A stretch of 64,000 bases of DNA, from NCBI RefSeq assembly GCF_047663525.1, contig NC_092594.1:39932001-39996000 (forward strand). The letters run 5' to 3'. Under the pieces are notes generated by a model. It searched no databases. It was not told the DNA's origin and saw only the letters and a list, made by a program, of their open reading frames with translations. Made by a program: the position numbers and the translations under genes. The stretch comes from Anas platyrhynchos (taxonomy: Eukaryota; Chordata; Aves; Anseriformes; Anatidae). Shown piece by piece: positions 17,358 to 31,073 of this stretch. Every line of letters begins with the position of its first letter. Within the stretch, counting starts at the first letter, position 1.

Positions 17358-18386
17358 GCTTTGTTTTTCCTTTAGTCAGTTGCAGGGTTCTCTAGGCAGG
17401 CTGGAGTTTATAGATTTCTAGAATTTTTAAGTGCTTGGAATTCACTTAGGAGAGGGATGTTTAATAGAGGTTTCTGGCTCACTGTTTTTTGGGATGGTGG
17501 GATACTCTTCTGTTTTTGAGCTGTATTTTAATCTCTAAATGTATAAACCAGCAGTAGGTAAACATTAGGAGGAACCGGTCAAAGGTAACAGCGCTTTCTG
17601 GAACCGTCAAGTTCTTGTTCGGCAACGTAGTGACTGGTTTGATCTACTTCACAGATGGAGAGGCAAGTGGACTGCTCTCTTTGAAATAATAAAATTGAAA
17701 ACATAAAGTTTGTCAAAGATGGCAGTGCATGTTTGCAGTCTGTTTATTGCTTTTGCCAGTGGTAGATAACATTTATAAGGAATCGGTGAAAGGAAAGAGC
17801 GCCTTCTGGAACTGTGAAGCTCTGTGTTGGCAACTCGGTGACTGGCTGGACCTACTGTCCATCTCCAGAGGGAAGCGGACTGCTATTTTGAAATTAAAAA
17901 ATACTAATAAAAATAAAAAAAATATGGTGCTGCTCTATGACGCCCGGAGGACTGCCACTCTGCATGGCAGTTAAAAAGAATGTGGTTTGGAGATGGAGAG
18001 CCACAGAGATGAAGCAGCTGGGAAGAGAGACACAAGTATTGCAGTAGGTAGGCTGTGGTTATGAGGTGCCTCAGGATGTGCTTTTTTTCTTGTTTCCGCC
18101 CTTCCCTCGTGCAGCCTTGGAGAGATGAAGTCCCCATGGTGTGGAGTGGTGCAAAAAGGTAAGAGGGTTGTCGGCCCGGTCAGTTTCCTTCACCAATGCT
18201 AAGGCAAGTCTTTGAAGAGAAACAGCCTGGTTGCTTGTGCTGCCCCCTGTTGAACTAAGCCAGACCAAAAACAGGGCTGCTGTTCCTCCTGCTCTCTTTG
18301 CCTCTTCTCATCTTGCAGAGGAATGGTCCAGCAATTCGGGTTAATAGGGGACAAGAGAACAAAGGGGTTTCAGAATAACTGCTAAC

Positions 18387-18776
18387 TGTTATGACTATTG
18401 CATGGGGCACTATGCAAGTCTCTGACATCCAGCCAAGATGGACAAAGGAGAAGGACAAGGGAAAAGCCTGGGAGGAAGACTATGAGCCTTCAGTACGAGA
18501 GACCCGCAGAGGGACCACCAGAGACTGATAACACATGCGCCAGTGGGCGGGTTGGGATTCCAGGAACTAGTTATAATAACCCTGCCTTTTCTAGAAGTAG
18601 TAATGAATATGTATTAGCCCAGGAGCATAAAAACCAGCCGCCTGCTGTGACTTGTGTGCGTCTCGGTGGAGCAGAGACTCCCGGCGCACCCAGTGCTGTT
18701 TGCTTACCTCTATTCATTTAATAAATTGTAAACTTTGATTGTAATCCTATTTGGGACTTAGTCATTTATTACAACA
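18387..18776 (+). mobile_element. Solo LTR-C, U2
   Basis: Same ends, TATA and AATAAA as the U1 copy, with the same imperfect flanks. Confidence 0.75.
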
Positions 18777-19135
18777 GACAACCTTGTAAAATGCAGACAA
18801 CCAGAATCCTTACAACAATTAAGTGGAAATCACGGTGTAAGAAACATTACCACCTCAAAGAGTAAAAGCCTCAAAAGAAATGTGACTTGTAACAGGCCAG
18901 CAGCTGTGTGTTTTCGGTGAAGCACCAGGTAGAGTATAAACCTGGATTGCACAGTTAATGGGGAAACGGGAGGGTCCTGGTCCTTGGGAGGGAAAAAAAA
19001 AAGTATATAAACTGTGTATGGAATCGGTAGGTGCCCTCCTGCTTGCGGGACACCCGCCATTGTAATCTCAAATACAAATGCTACTGTACTGAGATCCTCT
19101 CCTGAGCCTATGTTATTTCCCAAAGATTGATTCGC

Positions 19136-19948
19136 GGTTTTAAGGCTTCAGGGATAGGGCCCTAGGGTTGGGTTTCAGGGTAAGCGTTCTCAGGGTTTAT
19201 GTTTAGGATTTTAAGGTTTTTAGTTTTAGGGTTGGAGTTTTAACGGTTAGGATTTTAGGGATTTGGGGGTTAGGGTTTTAAGGGTTTCAGGGTTAGCGTG
19301 TCAGGGTTTTGGAGTTTTTTGGGTTGTAGTGTTGATAGTTTTTTTAGGGTTAGGTTCTTAGGGTTTTATTTTTGGTCAGTTATTTACGGTTAGGGTTTTA
19401 AGATCTTCTTATTATTTTTTTTTTTCAGGTTAGGTTCTCCTGGGTTAGGGTTTTGAGCATCTTAATATTTTGGGTTGGGTTTGGGATTTGAGCGTCTTAA
19501 TTTTGTGGGCTTGGGCGCTGTGAGCGTCTTAAGTGTTTGGGTTAGGGCTTTTAGGCATAGGTCTTCAGGGGTTTAGTTTGGGTCAGGTCTGTAGGGGTTT
19601 CGAGGATTTTTAGGGTTAGGGCTTGCGGCTTTTTTGTGTAAGGGCGGTAAGGGCTAGGGTTCCAGGGAGTGCTGTTAAATGGAGTTCTCGACAACTCGGC
19701 CTCTGATTGGCCGTGCCGGCTGTGCAGGGAATGCTGGTAGGTGTAGTTTTCCGTCACAAGGCTTCCGGTAGGCCGCGTTGATTGCCCAGAGCATGCCGGG
19801 AAATGTAGTTCTGGGACTCCGGACTTCCGGGAGGCCATGTTGAGCGCCCAGAGCATACCGGGAAATGCAGTTCTCGGGGACTAGGGCTGGGGCTAGGGTT
19901 AGAGTTTAGGGTGAGGGTTGGGGTTAGGGTTAGGGGTTAGGGTTAGGG
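19136..19948 (+). repeat. Telomere-like tract with 62-bp promoter-like module, U2
   Basis: TTAGGG-variant tract, then ZNF143/THAP11-type sites at 19791-19810 and 19853-19872 with ETS and YY1 motifs between, then a G-quadruplex-capable telomeric block 19920-19948. The block is one TTAGGG longer than in U1. The ETS context is CCGGACTTCC rather than CCGAACTTCC of the first B-unit module. Confidence 0.65.
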
Positions 19949-20239
19949 CTAGTGAATGCTGGTTCTCTGTGTTTGCAGATGACGGTGAGCGTGTTTAAAC
20001 TAATTCCAGTTGAAGAAGTTTCAGTTACTTGCTTGGTGACGTTATCCGTTCAACATTAAAAGCTGCAGCAAAAGCAAAAGGGGAGTTTTGCTTCTAGAAA
20101 CACCACAGGTCTCTTGTCTGCTCTCGGAATGTTTTTGAGATAAACCAGATCTTAAAAAAAAAGGAAAAAAAAAAACCACAGCTGCTTCTTTTGCTCTCTT
20201 CCTACTTCCTTGTGCTTTGCCCCTCCCCTTTCCCAGGTG

Positions 20240-20334
20240 ATTGGGTTTGGGTGCTGGGCGGGGCTGAATGCTATATGAGCCCCAGGCATGCTAGCAGAGA
20301 GCTCCTTCTGCTTGGGCTGCTCTTTGGGGTAAGT
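20240..20334 (+). promoter_or_regulatory. M4 promoter core, U2
   Basis: Inverted CCAAT, GC box, TATA and GTAAGT donor intact, as in U1. Confidence 0.6.
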
Positions 20335-20544
20335 GCTTTGGTTTTCCTTCAGTCAGTTGCAGGGTTCTCTAGGCAGACTGGAGCCTATGGATTTCTGGAT
20401 TTTAAGTGCTTGGAATTCACTCAGTAGCGGGATGTTTAGTAGGGGCTGCTGGCTCACTGTTTTTTTGGGATGGTGGGATACTCTTCTGTTTTTGAGCTAT
20501 ATTTTAATCTCTAGATGTATAAACCCACTTGTGTAACTCTCCAG

Positions 20545-21589
20545 AGGACTAAAACCAGCTTGATTGAATGCTACATATGGCTTGGCAGCGTAGATGCAGC
20601 ATTACCAAGAGACTGAGCAGAGTTGTATCAGAGTCACCTCTTTCATCTGCAAAGGGTAAGTTTGATTACCCCTGCCGAGGCTTGTGTGTGTGCATGTCTT
20701 TTTGGCATTTGTGGAGCTCGGTTGTTTTTCTTTGTGTGTGTGCATGTTCTTTTTTTTTTTTTTTTGAGGGTCAAACAGTGTGTTTGCTGAGTGTGGTTAG
20801 AATGAGGAGGTGGGGAGCTGCTCAGGACTGGAAGGTTTGGTTTCTAGGAGTATGCGGCATCCTTCCTGTGCGACGTGACTAATTGTTGGGCTGGAACGTT
20901 CCAGCTTTCGTGTGTCTTAAGCAATGTAGCTTGTGTAGTGTGTGTTGTGTGGCCTGGGCAGAGTTTGCTGTGGTGCAGTGGGCGAAGAATCTGAGTTAGA
21001 GCTGGTGAGCAGCTGAAGTACCAGAGCTGGGAAGAGAGAGGTCTTGGAGCAGGTACGCTGTGGCTGTGAGGTGCCTCAGAGTGTGCTTTTCTGTCTTTTG
21101 TTTTGTTTTGTTTTGTTGTTTTTTTGCAGGTGCTTTGTGCGGTCGTGGACAGGAAAGGGAAATCCTCGTGTCGCGGAGCAGTGAGGGAGGGTGAGTGTTG
21201 TCAGCCTGGTCATCCCTTACCTGAAGCGAAGGGAAGACACTCAGGTGTTTCCCTCAGAGGGTCCGAGGTGAGTCTGTCTGGGATAGAGGAGCAGCGTGGC
21301 AGGTGGGCGCTTGCAAGCACAGTGGTTCTTTTGTCCTTTTGTGTTCCCCGGTGGTGTGGATGATGCTGGCCGCTCCTTTCAAGCTTGGACCTAATTTGCA
21401 GGTCCAGAGGCAAGTGGAGTGCTGTTTTGAAAGGATAAAAGTAAAGCTGGGGTCGCTTATGTTGTTGAGGGATGGGTGCTACTGCTGGCAGCTGAATGTT
21501 TATCTTCTGCCTGTGTTTTTCTTTTGTTCAGGCTGAAATGCAGTGTGCAGTGCAGGATGTGTCAACCAGCTGCCTCTGCAGTGACTCTG
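20545..21589 (+). ncRNA. Putative exon cluster B, U2
   Basis: Blocks 20545-20655, 21130-21190 and 21532-21589, splice sites as in U1. The palindrome is at 20890-20905. Confidence 0.45.
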
Positions 21590-22887
21590 GTGCGTGATGA
21601 GCAGAGGTAGCTGTTAATTTTGGGGGTGTGGTTGTCACTGAAGTTATTTTCCTACATCCAATAGCGTAAAATTCCAGTTTGCCTTTTAGAGGCGCTATAA
21701 GTGGGTAAAGAGAAGAGATGGAAGCATGTGCCACGTGGGGCAGGCAAGCGGCTGAGGTACAGGAGGGGATGAGAGTATGTGATTTTTTCCTGGGGGTGGA
21801 ATGGAATTGATTGTTTTGGTGTATAGTCTGTTTTGCTCCTAGATCTTTCATTCATTGTAAATAAAAGTTTGAGCCAGTTCCAGTTAGGAATGTTCTAGTT
21901 ACGACCCAGCAAGTATTGTCCTTTTAATGTTAAAAAAAAGTGCGGCAAAAGCATGGGTGCAGATCTGTTTCAGGTCTTGTGCATCATATTCGGTTGGAGA
22001 TCACGTCTGTTTCCATCCTCACTCTTGCAGAAGTCATCTGGGCCGCATCAGGAGCTCTTGCTTGGGAATTGATTTCCTAAGTGTCTTCTTAGGGGGTTTT
22101 CAGTCCCCATCCTTCTGGTCTCTTGTCTTGAAGGCAGGCTTTTTAGGCCTCCGTCATCCCAGTTCTGGCAGTTGCTTCCAGTTGCATGTTGTGACATTTG
22201 AGTCTCTCCTGGGGTCTGGTGCAGAGCACCTGTTCTGACGTGCTGTTGCTGTAGGGCTTTCTTTTTGGGGGTCACTTTTTCTTGTGCCTTGTGTTGTGTG
22301 TTTTGTTTGTAGTGTTTGTGGCGTGCCTGTGTGTGTGTACGTGTTTGGTCTGGAGCTGTCCTGCCTGGCAGTTAGTGATGACAGGTAACGTGGCAGTGCA
22401 TGGGTGTACTAATACATTGTCTGGACTGTTTTGGTAAAGATATCCAGTCTGCCTCTGGGCACGTACTGAAGGGCAGCTGGCACAGTCATCTCTGTGGTGT
22501 TTGGCAGACTGGAGGGGGGAGAGTTGAGCTGCTTGCGAGCAACTGCTCGCATAGCACTTGAACGGTGTGCTTGAGGAGGTCTGTCGAATCTTGAAAGCTT
22601 ACAGATATGGGGTTTTGAATTTTTTATTTTTATTTCTTTCCTGTCCCCAGTAGAGCGTAAACCTTTGGAGGAACCTGTCACAGGAAAGAGCTCCTTCTGG
22701 AACTGTTCAGCACTCGGGAGGCAACTGGGTGACTGGCTTGATCTACTTCTGAGGTGCTGAGGCAAGGAGGCTGCTGTTTTGAAACGATAGTATTGTAAAT
22801 GGGGTCCCTTTTGTGTTGTTGAGGGATGGGTGCTAATGCTGGCAGCTGAATGATTGATTCTCTTGTGCCTGTTTTCATTTGTTAAAG

Positions 22888-23303
22888 CTGAAACACAGTG
22901 TACGACACGGGACTTGACGACCAGAGCTGCTTTTGGCAAGGTGAGTGATGAACAGATATAGAAGGTAATTTAGGGGTGCAGTTGTCACTGCAGTTACTGA
23001 ACTACACAAAGTACAGTAAAAATCCTGTTTATATTTCAGGGGTGTTGTAGCTGGCCTAAGAGAGCAGATGGAAGCATCTGCCTCGAGGGGAGGGGAGGGC
23101 AGGGCACGGAGGTAAGGCAGCAGATGAGAGTAACTGTCCCAGCTGTGCTGTGGCTTTGGATGCTGCTTCAGCCTATGCTTTTCTTTTTGTTTCACATTTG
23201 TCTCACACAGGCTGAGTGGGGCCAAGCTGCACTCTGAAGAGCAGCACGAGAAGGGCGGGCTGGTTGTGAGCTGGATCGGAGCAGAACTGCCAAGTAGCAC
23301 GAG
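22888..23303 (+). ncRNA. Putative exon cluster A, U3
   Basis: Blocks 22888-22940, 23040-23111 and 23211-23303, splice sites intact. Confidence 0.45.
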
Positions 23304-23666
23304 GTGAGTGCGAAGGGTATCCATCTTGCTTTACAGGTGCCATGGCAGGCTCTCTAGAGAAGTGGTTGAGGATTGGAGAAGAGGTTGCAGATGATCAAGG
23401 AGCGACACGTGCAGGGATGGCTTGAAAAGGGTATGGCTGCTTTCTCTTCTGTTTATCAGGTGTCCCAGGCAATGTGGGCTGTGGTGTTAGTCTTTAGAAT
23501 CGGAACAAAGCAGGTGCTGAAATGCTGCGTCTGTTTGTTTTTTTGTGTTGGGGTTGCACCTTGGTGAGTGTAGGGATGGGTTTTAAGTGGGTGCAGCGGA
23601 GGGCCTGGCCCCAGTGTCCTGTAGTGTGTTTTGACCCATCAGCATAGCCTTTTGGTTCTCAGGTAG

Positions 23667-24863
23667 TGTCGCGTTAAAGGGGTGTAGCTGATTAACCGTT
23701 ACGGGCCCGGTTGGATTCAGAGTACTGAACCAGTCGGACATTCACCAAAACTGGGGGTCCGTTCGGACATTCACCAAAAACGTAATAACCGCCTGGGGGT
23801 CCGCTCAGACATTCACCAAAAACGTATTAACCACCTGGGGGTCCGTTCAGACATTCACCAACAATGCATTAACCGTCTGGGGGTCTGGTTAGATTCAGAA
23901 CACTGAACTATCACGGATAACCACCCTCACCCTAGTTGCATTAATGAGAGCTATCACAATGCAATCAAGTATGGTTTATTACAGCAACAGGTAATCAGGT
24001 TCTTTTGGATTGCCGGTGATAGTGACTATCTGCAAAAGCAAGCTAGTATGCATGAAATACACAGGTGTTATAGGTGTTACAGGTGTTACAGGTGCGCAGC
24101 CTAGAAATAAACGCGTTAAAAGGATCAAAGACTCTATAGAGATTTATAAGCAAATATTCAGATCTCACCCAAAGGCGTCCCAATGGGGGGGCAAGAGAGG
24201 CTCAGCCCGTCGACTGATCCCAGGAGTCAGGAGGTCCTAAGGATGTTGTATGTCCTCGGGATGGTATCTCCCCTGACGATGGTATCTTCCCTAACATCCC
24301 CTCTCTCTTGGGCCAATTTATATTATTTTCTATCTTTTAGGTGGAGCTTGAGTGGCTCTAGTCAAGCATATCTTAGTTATGATTGGTGTAAAGTTTTCCC
24401 GTCTCCGTTTAAAGTAATAGGCTCCGAGAAATTCAGAGCGCATGCTCAGTGAGGGGTGGTCGCACCTTGGAGGCGGGTAGCTTTTGGGATGGAGGTGTGT
24501 TTTGGTATTATAATGATATTATAATGAGCAAAAAGTACACTAGGGTACAGCATTTGTCAAAACATGACAGGTCTTTGGCTTAGGGTGGCAAAAAGTGCAG
24601 CTTTGTGCACAAGAACAATCGAGGCCCCACCTGATTACAGAGCCTAGCCGTGGTGTCTCCACTCCACTCTACGCTCCGTGGTGTTCCTTAGAGCTAGCAC
24701 ACCAAGTTTCCCCAGCGCGATAGCATCTAAGGTTGGGAGCCTAGGGAATGCTCAGATAATGCAGTTATGCCCTACCCTGAAAGCCTCTTCAATGCTGTAC
24801 CTTTTCCTTAAAAGTATGAATGTTAGTTTTATTTTCCTAGTTACTTCAGGCATTTACACCACA
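23667..24863 (-). mobile_element. Solo LTR-A, U3
   Basis: 1197 bp, GGTAG duplications at 23662-23666 and 24864-24868, start-site region intact. Confidence 0.85.
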
Positions 24864-24944
24864 GGTAGCTTACTGAAGTAAGTGATTTTGCCTGCAAGTG
24901 GAATGGATTTTTTTTTTTTTTTTTTTGGTGTGCAATCAGTTCTG

Positions 24945-25211
24945 TGTTGCCTTCAGGGGGCAGTGGCGACCTGGTTCAGGAACGGCACGGCGACCAACCC
25001 CAGGCCGCTCGGTCCATCGGCTCACAGACACCAATGTGGTGGATGGCAAATGGCATTTATTGTCGAGTCACATGGGCTTATATACCCGAGGCCCATAGCG
25101 TCACTTCCGCTTGCTTACATCACAGACCACACACTGCTGTCCGTCAAGGGAGGGGCTCCACCTTTCCGTACATTGCGACATCTTCCGGCCACCAGACCCT
25201 AACTACCCACA
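24945..25211 (-). mobile_element. Solo LTR-B, U3
   Basis: GTTCTG duplications at 24939-24944 and 25212-25217; same recombinant base pattern as U2. Confidence 0.9.
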
Positions 25212-26746
25212 GTTCTGCTCCTAGATTTTTCTTTTTATGTAAATAAAAGATCGAGCTAATTCCAGATGGAAAAAAAAATCAGTTACTTTCTTGGTCAGTT
25301 TGTCCTTTTAATATTCAAAGCTGCAGCAAAAGCATGGGGATTTTTGTTTCTAGAAACACCCTAGCTCTCCTGTCTGCACTCTGCATGCTGTTGAGCTAAG
25401 CCATATAAATGAATAAAGAAACCACAGCTACTGCTCCTTTCTGATTTTTTTTTTTTTTTTTTTTTTTTGTGCTTTCCCCCTTGCACTTTCCCAGGTGATT
25501 GGCTTCAGGTTCCAGGTGGGACCTAGTGGTAACTGAGTTGCAGGTATTCCATGACAGAGCTCATTCTGCCTGGGCTGCTTTTTGGGGTAAGCGCTTTGTT
25601 TTTCCTTCAGTCAGTTGCAGGGTTCTTTAGGTGGGTCAGAGTCTATGGACTGATGCGTTTTCCAGTAGAAACCGGTACGCATATCTTTTTGAGTTGGTAA
25701 CTGGTAGGATCTGTCACTGTAAAGCAATCTAGTAGTAGGTGCCTGTATTGCACGCAGCTCTTCCTCAGGTGAGTAGTTGTTATGGCAGTTTTACGGATGG
25801 TATGGTGATGTTACTTTGTGTGTTTGCTTTGTGGTTCTGGGTCCCTTCTGATTTTTGCCGAATTACGGGGCTTTCTGTGAGTCTTTGCCTGTATGTCAAA
25901 TATTATCAAAGTTACAACCTTGCTGTTAAAGTGATGGAGCAGGGTTTAGTTGAAATGTATCATGGAAGCTCCCTGTGTGAGCATGTGTCTGAAAATGGCA
26001 GCAGTGGGCACGTAAGGGGTAGTCTGTTTCAAGTTTAGGGACAGTTTGTTATATTTCTGGAGCTTTTGCCTGTGTGTTTTCTGTCTGTCGAGTCTTTAGA
26101 CCATAAAGCCTTCTAGGCTTTATGTCCTTGAATTTACGTATTAGAAGTACGTTTATGAGGGGTTGCCAGGTACGTTGTTTTTGGGAAACCGTGGGGTATG
26201 GTTCCTTGAGTGCATAAGTGCAGTAGTGCCAAGAGAGTGAGCAGGGCCACCTTCTTCATCTCTGCAGAATAAGTCTGTTCGGGCACACTTCTCAGGTAAA
26301 TGTAGTGAGCAGATGAGGTAAAGGAGCTGGGAACAGAGAGGTATTGCACCGTAGCATGTTGCATCAGTAGTAGTCAGCGTTGCGGAGGAGGTGGGTGTCA
26401 GGGCTGGCGTGCTAGTGAATGCTGGTTCTCTGTTTTTGCAAGTGATGATGAACCTGTTTGACGTAATTCCATTTGAAAAAGTTCCAGTTACTGGCCTGGT
26501 CGTGTCGTCCTTTCAATGTTAAAAGCTGCAGCAAAAGCATGGGGATTGTTGCTTCTAGAAACACCACAGGTCACCTGTCTGCTCTCTGCATGTTTTTCAA
26601 GTAAAGCAGATCTTAAAAAAAACAAAAACAAAAAAAAAAAAAAAAACAAAACAAACAAACAAAGAAAGAAAATAATAAAAAACTGCTGCTGCTGCTCCTG
26701 CTTTCTTTCTACTTCCTTGTGCTTTGCCCCTCCCCTTTTCCAGGTG

Positions 26747-26841
26747 ATTGGGTTTGGGTGCTGGGCGGGGCTGAATGCTATATGAGCCCCAGGCATGCTA
26801 TCAGAGAGCTCCTTCTGCCTGGGCTGCTCCTTGGGGTAAGT
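26747..26841 (+). promoter_or_regulatory. M2 promoter core, U3
   Basis: All four elements intact. The A-tract upstream (about 26617-26683) is longer than in other units. Confidence 0.6.
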
Positions 26842-27870
26842 GCTTTGTTTTTCCTTTAGTCAGTTGCAGGGTTCTCTAGGCAGGCTGGAGTTTATAGATT
26901 TCTAGAATTTTTAAGTGCTTGGAATTCACTTAGGAGAGGGATGTTTAATAGAGGTTTCTGGCTCACTGTTTTTTGGGATGGTGGGATACTCTTCTGTTTT
27001 TGAGCTGTATTTTAATCTCTAAATGTATAAACCAGCAGTAGGTAAACATTAGGAGGAACCGGTCAAAGGTAACAGCGCTTTCTGGAACCGTCAAGTTCTT
27101 GTTCGGCAACGTAGTGACTGGTTTGATCTACTTCACAGATGGAGAGGCAAGTGGACTGCTCTCTTTGAAATAATAAAATTGAAAACATAAAGTTTGTCAA
27201 AGATGGCAGTGCATGTTTGCAGTCTGTTTATTGCTTTTGCCAGTGGTAGATAACATTTATAAGGAATCGGTGAAAGGAAAGAGCGCCTTCTGGAACTGTG
27301 AAGCTCTGTGTTGGCAACTCGGTGACTGGCTGGACCTACTGTCCATCTCCAGAGGGAAGCGGACTGCTATTTTGAAATTAAAAAATACTAATAAAAATAA
27401 AAAAAATATGGTGCTGCTCTATGACGCCCGGAGGACTGCCACTCTGCATGGCAGTTAAAAAGAATGTGGTTTGGAGATGGAGAGCCACAGAGATGAAGCA
27501 GCTGGGAAGAGAGACACAAGTATTGCAGTAGGTAGGCTGTGGTTATGAGGTGCCTCAGGATGTGCTTTTTTTCTTGTTTCCGCCCTTCCCTCGTGCAGCC
27601 TTGGAGAGATGAAGTCCCCATGGTGTGGAGTGGTGCAAAAAGGTAAGAGGGTTGTCGGCCCGGTCAGTTTCCTTCACCAATGCTAAGGCAAGTCTTTGAA
27701 GAGAAACAGCCTGGTTGCTTGTGCTGCCCCCTGTTGAACTAAGCCAGACCAAAAACAGGGCTGCTGTTCCTCCTGCTCTCTTTGCCTCTTCTCATCTTGC
27801 AGAGGAATGGTCCAGCAATTCGGGTTAATAGGGGACAAGAGAACAAAGGGGTTTCAGAATAACTGCTAAC

Positions 27871-28260
27871 TGTTATGACTATTGCATGGGGCACTATGCA
27901 AGTCTCTGACATCCAGCCAAGATGGACAAAGGAGAAGGACAAGGGAAAAGCCTGGGAGGAAGACTATGAGCCTTCAGTACGAGAGACCCGCAGAGGGACC
28001 ACCAGAGACTGATAACACATGCGCCAGTGGGCGGGTTGGGATTCCAGGAACTAGTTATAATAACCCTGCCTTTTCTAGAAGTAGTAATGAATATGTATTA
28101 GCCCAGGAGCATAAAAACCAGCCGCCTGCTGTGACTTGTGTGCGTCTCGGTGGAGCAGAGACTCCCGGCGCACCCAGTGCTGTTTGCTTACCTCTATTCA
28201 TTTAATAAATTGTAAACTTTGATTGTAATCCTATTTGGGACTTAGTCATTTATTACAACA
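27871..28260 (+). mobile_element. Solo LTR-C, U3
   Basis: Same structure as U1. Confidence 0.75.
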
Positions 28261-28619
28261 GACAACCTTGTAAAATGCAGACAACCAGAATCCTTACAAC
28301 AATTAAGTGGAAATCACGGTGTAAGAAACATTACCACCTCAAAGAGTAAAAGCCTCAAAAGAAATGTGACTTGTAACAGGCCAGCAGCTGTGTGTTTTCG
28401 GTGAAGCACCAGGTAGAGTATAAACCTGGATTGCACAGTTAATGGGGAAACGGGAGGGTCCTGGTCCTTGGGAGGGAAAAAAAAAAGTATATAAACTGTG
28501 TATGGAATCGGTAGGTGCCCTCCTGCTTGCGGGACACCCGCCATTGTAATCTCAAATACAAATGCTACTGTACTGAGATCCTCTCCTGAGCCTATGTTAT
28601 TTCCCAAAGATTGATTCGC

Positions 28620-29432
28620 GGTTTTAAGGCTTCAGGGATAGGGCCCTAGGGTTGGGTTTCAGGGTAAGCGTTCTCAGGGTTTATGTTTAGGATTTTAAGG
28701 TTTTTAGTTTTAGGGTTGGAGTTTTAACGGTTAGGATTTTAGGGATTTGGGGGTTAGGGTTTTAAGGGTTTCAGGGTTAGCGTGTCAGGGTTTTGGAGTT
28801 TTTTGGGTTGTAGTGTTGATAGTTTTTTTAGGGTTAGGTTCTTAGGGTTTTATTTTTGGTCAGTTATTTACGGTTAGGGTTTTAAGATCTTCTTATTATT
28901 TTTTTTTTTCAGGTTAGGTTCTCCTGGGTTAGGGTTTTGAGCATCTTAATATTTTGGGTTGGGTTTGGGATTTGAGCGTCTTAATTTTGTGGGCTTGGGC
29001 GCTGTGAGCGTCTTAAGTGTTTGGGTTAGGGCTTTTAGGCATAGGTCTTCAGGGGTTTAGTTTGGGTCAGGTCTGTAGGGGTTTCGAGGATTTTTAGGGT
29101 TAGGGCTTGCGGCTTTTTTGTGTAAGGGCGGTAAGGGCTAGGGTTCCAGGGAGTGCTGTTAAATGGAGTTCTCGACAACTCGGCCTCTGATTGGCCGTGC
29201 CGGCTGTGCAGGGAATGCTGGTAGGTGTAGTTTTCCGTCACAAGGCTTCCGGTAGGCCGCGTTGATTGCCCAGAGCATGCCGGGAAATGTAGTTCTGGGA
29301 CTCCGGACTTCCGGGAGGCCATGTTGAGCGCCCAGAGCATACCGGGAAATGCAGTTCTCGGGGACTAGGGCTGGGGCTAGGGTTAGAGTTTAGGGTGAGG
29401 GTTGGGGTTAGGGTTAGGGGTTAGGGTTAGGG
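28620..29432 (+). repeat. Telomere-like tract with 62-bp promoter-like module, U3
   Basis: ZNF143/THAP11-type sites at 29275-29294 and 29337-29356; telomeric G-run block 29404-29432. Confidence 0.65.
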
Positions 29433-29723
29433 CTAGTGAATGCTGGTTCTCTGTGTTTGCAGATGACGGTGAGCGTGTTTAAACTAATTCCAGTTGAAGA
29501 AGTTTCAGTTACTTGCTTGGTGACGTTATCCGTTCAACATTAAAAGCTGCAGCAAAAGCAAAAGGGGAGTTTTGCTTCTAGAAACACCACAGGTCTCTTG
29601 TCTGCTCTCGGAATGTTTTTGAGATAAACCAGATCTTAAAAAAAAAGGAAAAAAAAAAACCACAGCTGCTTCTTTTGCTCTCTTCCTACTTCCTTGTGCT
29701 TTGCCCCTCCCCTTTCCCAGGTG

Positions 29724-29818
29724 ATTGGGTTTGGGTGCTGGGCGGGGCTGAATGCTATATGAGCCCCAGGCATGCTAGCAGAGAGCTCCTTCTGCTTGGG
29801 CTGCTCTTTGGGGTAAGT
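29724..29818 (+). promoter_or_regulatory. M4 promoter core, U3
   Basis: Intact CCAAT, GC box, TATA and donor. Confidence 0.6.
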
Positions 29819-30028
29819 GCTTTGGTTTTCCTTCAGTCAGTTGCAGGGTTCTCTAGGCAGACTGGAGCCTATGGATTTCTGGATTTTAAGTGCTTGGAAT
29901 TCACTCAGTAGCGGGATGTTTAGTAGGGGCTGCTGGCTCACTGTTTTTTTGGGATGGTGGGATACTCTTCTGTTTTTGAGCTATATTTTAATCTCTAGAT
30001 GTATAAACCCACTTGTGTAACTCTCCAG

Positions 30029-31073
30029 AGGACTAAAACCAGCTTGATTGAATGCTACATATGGCTTGGCAGCGTAGATGCAGCATTACCAAGAGACTGA
30101 GCAGAGTTGTATCAGAGTCACCTCTTTCATCTGCAAAGGGTAAGTTTGATTACCCCTGCCGAGGCTTGTGTGTGTGCATGTCTTTTTGGCATTTGTGGAG
30201 CTCGGTTGTTTTTCTTTGTGTGTGTGCATGTTCTTTTTTTTTTTTTTTTGAGGGTCAAACAGTGTGTTTGCTGAGTGTGGTTAGAATGAGGAGGTGGGGA
30301 GCTGCTCAGGACTGGAAGGTTTGGTTTCTAGGAGTATGCGGCATCCTTCCTGTGCGACGTGACTAATTGTTGGGCTGGAACGTTCCAGCTTTCGTGTGTC
30401 TTAAGCAATGTAGCTTGTGTAGTGTGTGTTGTGTGGCCTGGGCAGAGTTTGCTGTGGTGCAGTGGGCGAAGAATCTGAGTTAGAGCTGGTGAGCAGCTGA
30501 AGTACCAGAGCTGGGAAGAGAGAGGTCTTGGAGCAGGTACGCTGTGGCTGTGAGGTGCCTCAGAGTGTGCTTTTCTGTCTTTTGTTTTGTTTTGTTTTGT
30601 TGTTTTTTTGCAGGTGCTTTGTGCGGTCGTGGACAGGAAAGGGAAATCCTCGTGTCGCGGAGCAGTGAGGGAGGGTGAGTGTTGTCAGCCTGGTCATCCC
30701 TTACCTGAAGCGAAGGGAAGACACTCAGGTGTTTCCCTCAGAGGGTCCGAGGTGAGTCTGTCTGGGATAGAGGAGCAGCGTGGCAGGTGGGCGCTTGCAA
30801 GCACAGTGGTTCTTTTGTCCTTTTGTGTTCCCCGGTGGTGTGGATGATGCTGGCCGCTCCTTTCAAGCTTGGACCTAATTTGCAGGTCCAGAGGCAAGTG
30901 GAGTGCTGTTTTGAAAGGATAAAAGTAAAGCTGGGGTCGCTTATGTTGTTGAGGGATGGGTGCTACTGCTGGCAGCTGAATGTTTATCTTCTGCCTGTGT
31001 TTTTCTTTTGTTCAGGCTGAAATGCAGTGTGCAGTGCAGGATGTGTCAACCAGCTGCCTCTGCAGTGACTCTG
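30029..31073 (+). ncRNA. Putative exon cluster B, U3
   Basis: Blocks 30029-30139, 30614-30674 and 31016-31073. Confidence 0.45.

Larger units (their letters stand above)
13099..22548 (+). repeat. Macrosatellite unit U2, type A with LTR-A deletion
   Basis: 9450 bp. Shares with U6 a 29-bp deletion in LTR-A and the variant AACCTTCTGG; shares with U1 the variant CACCTACTG near 13540. Solo LTR-B instead of the provirus, and no B segment. Confidence 0.95.
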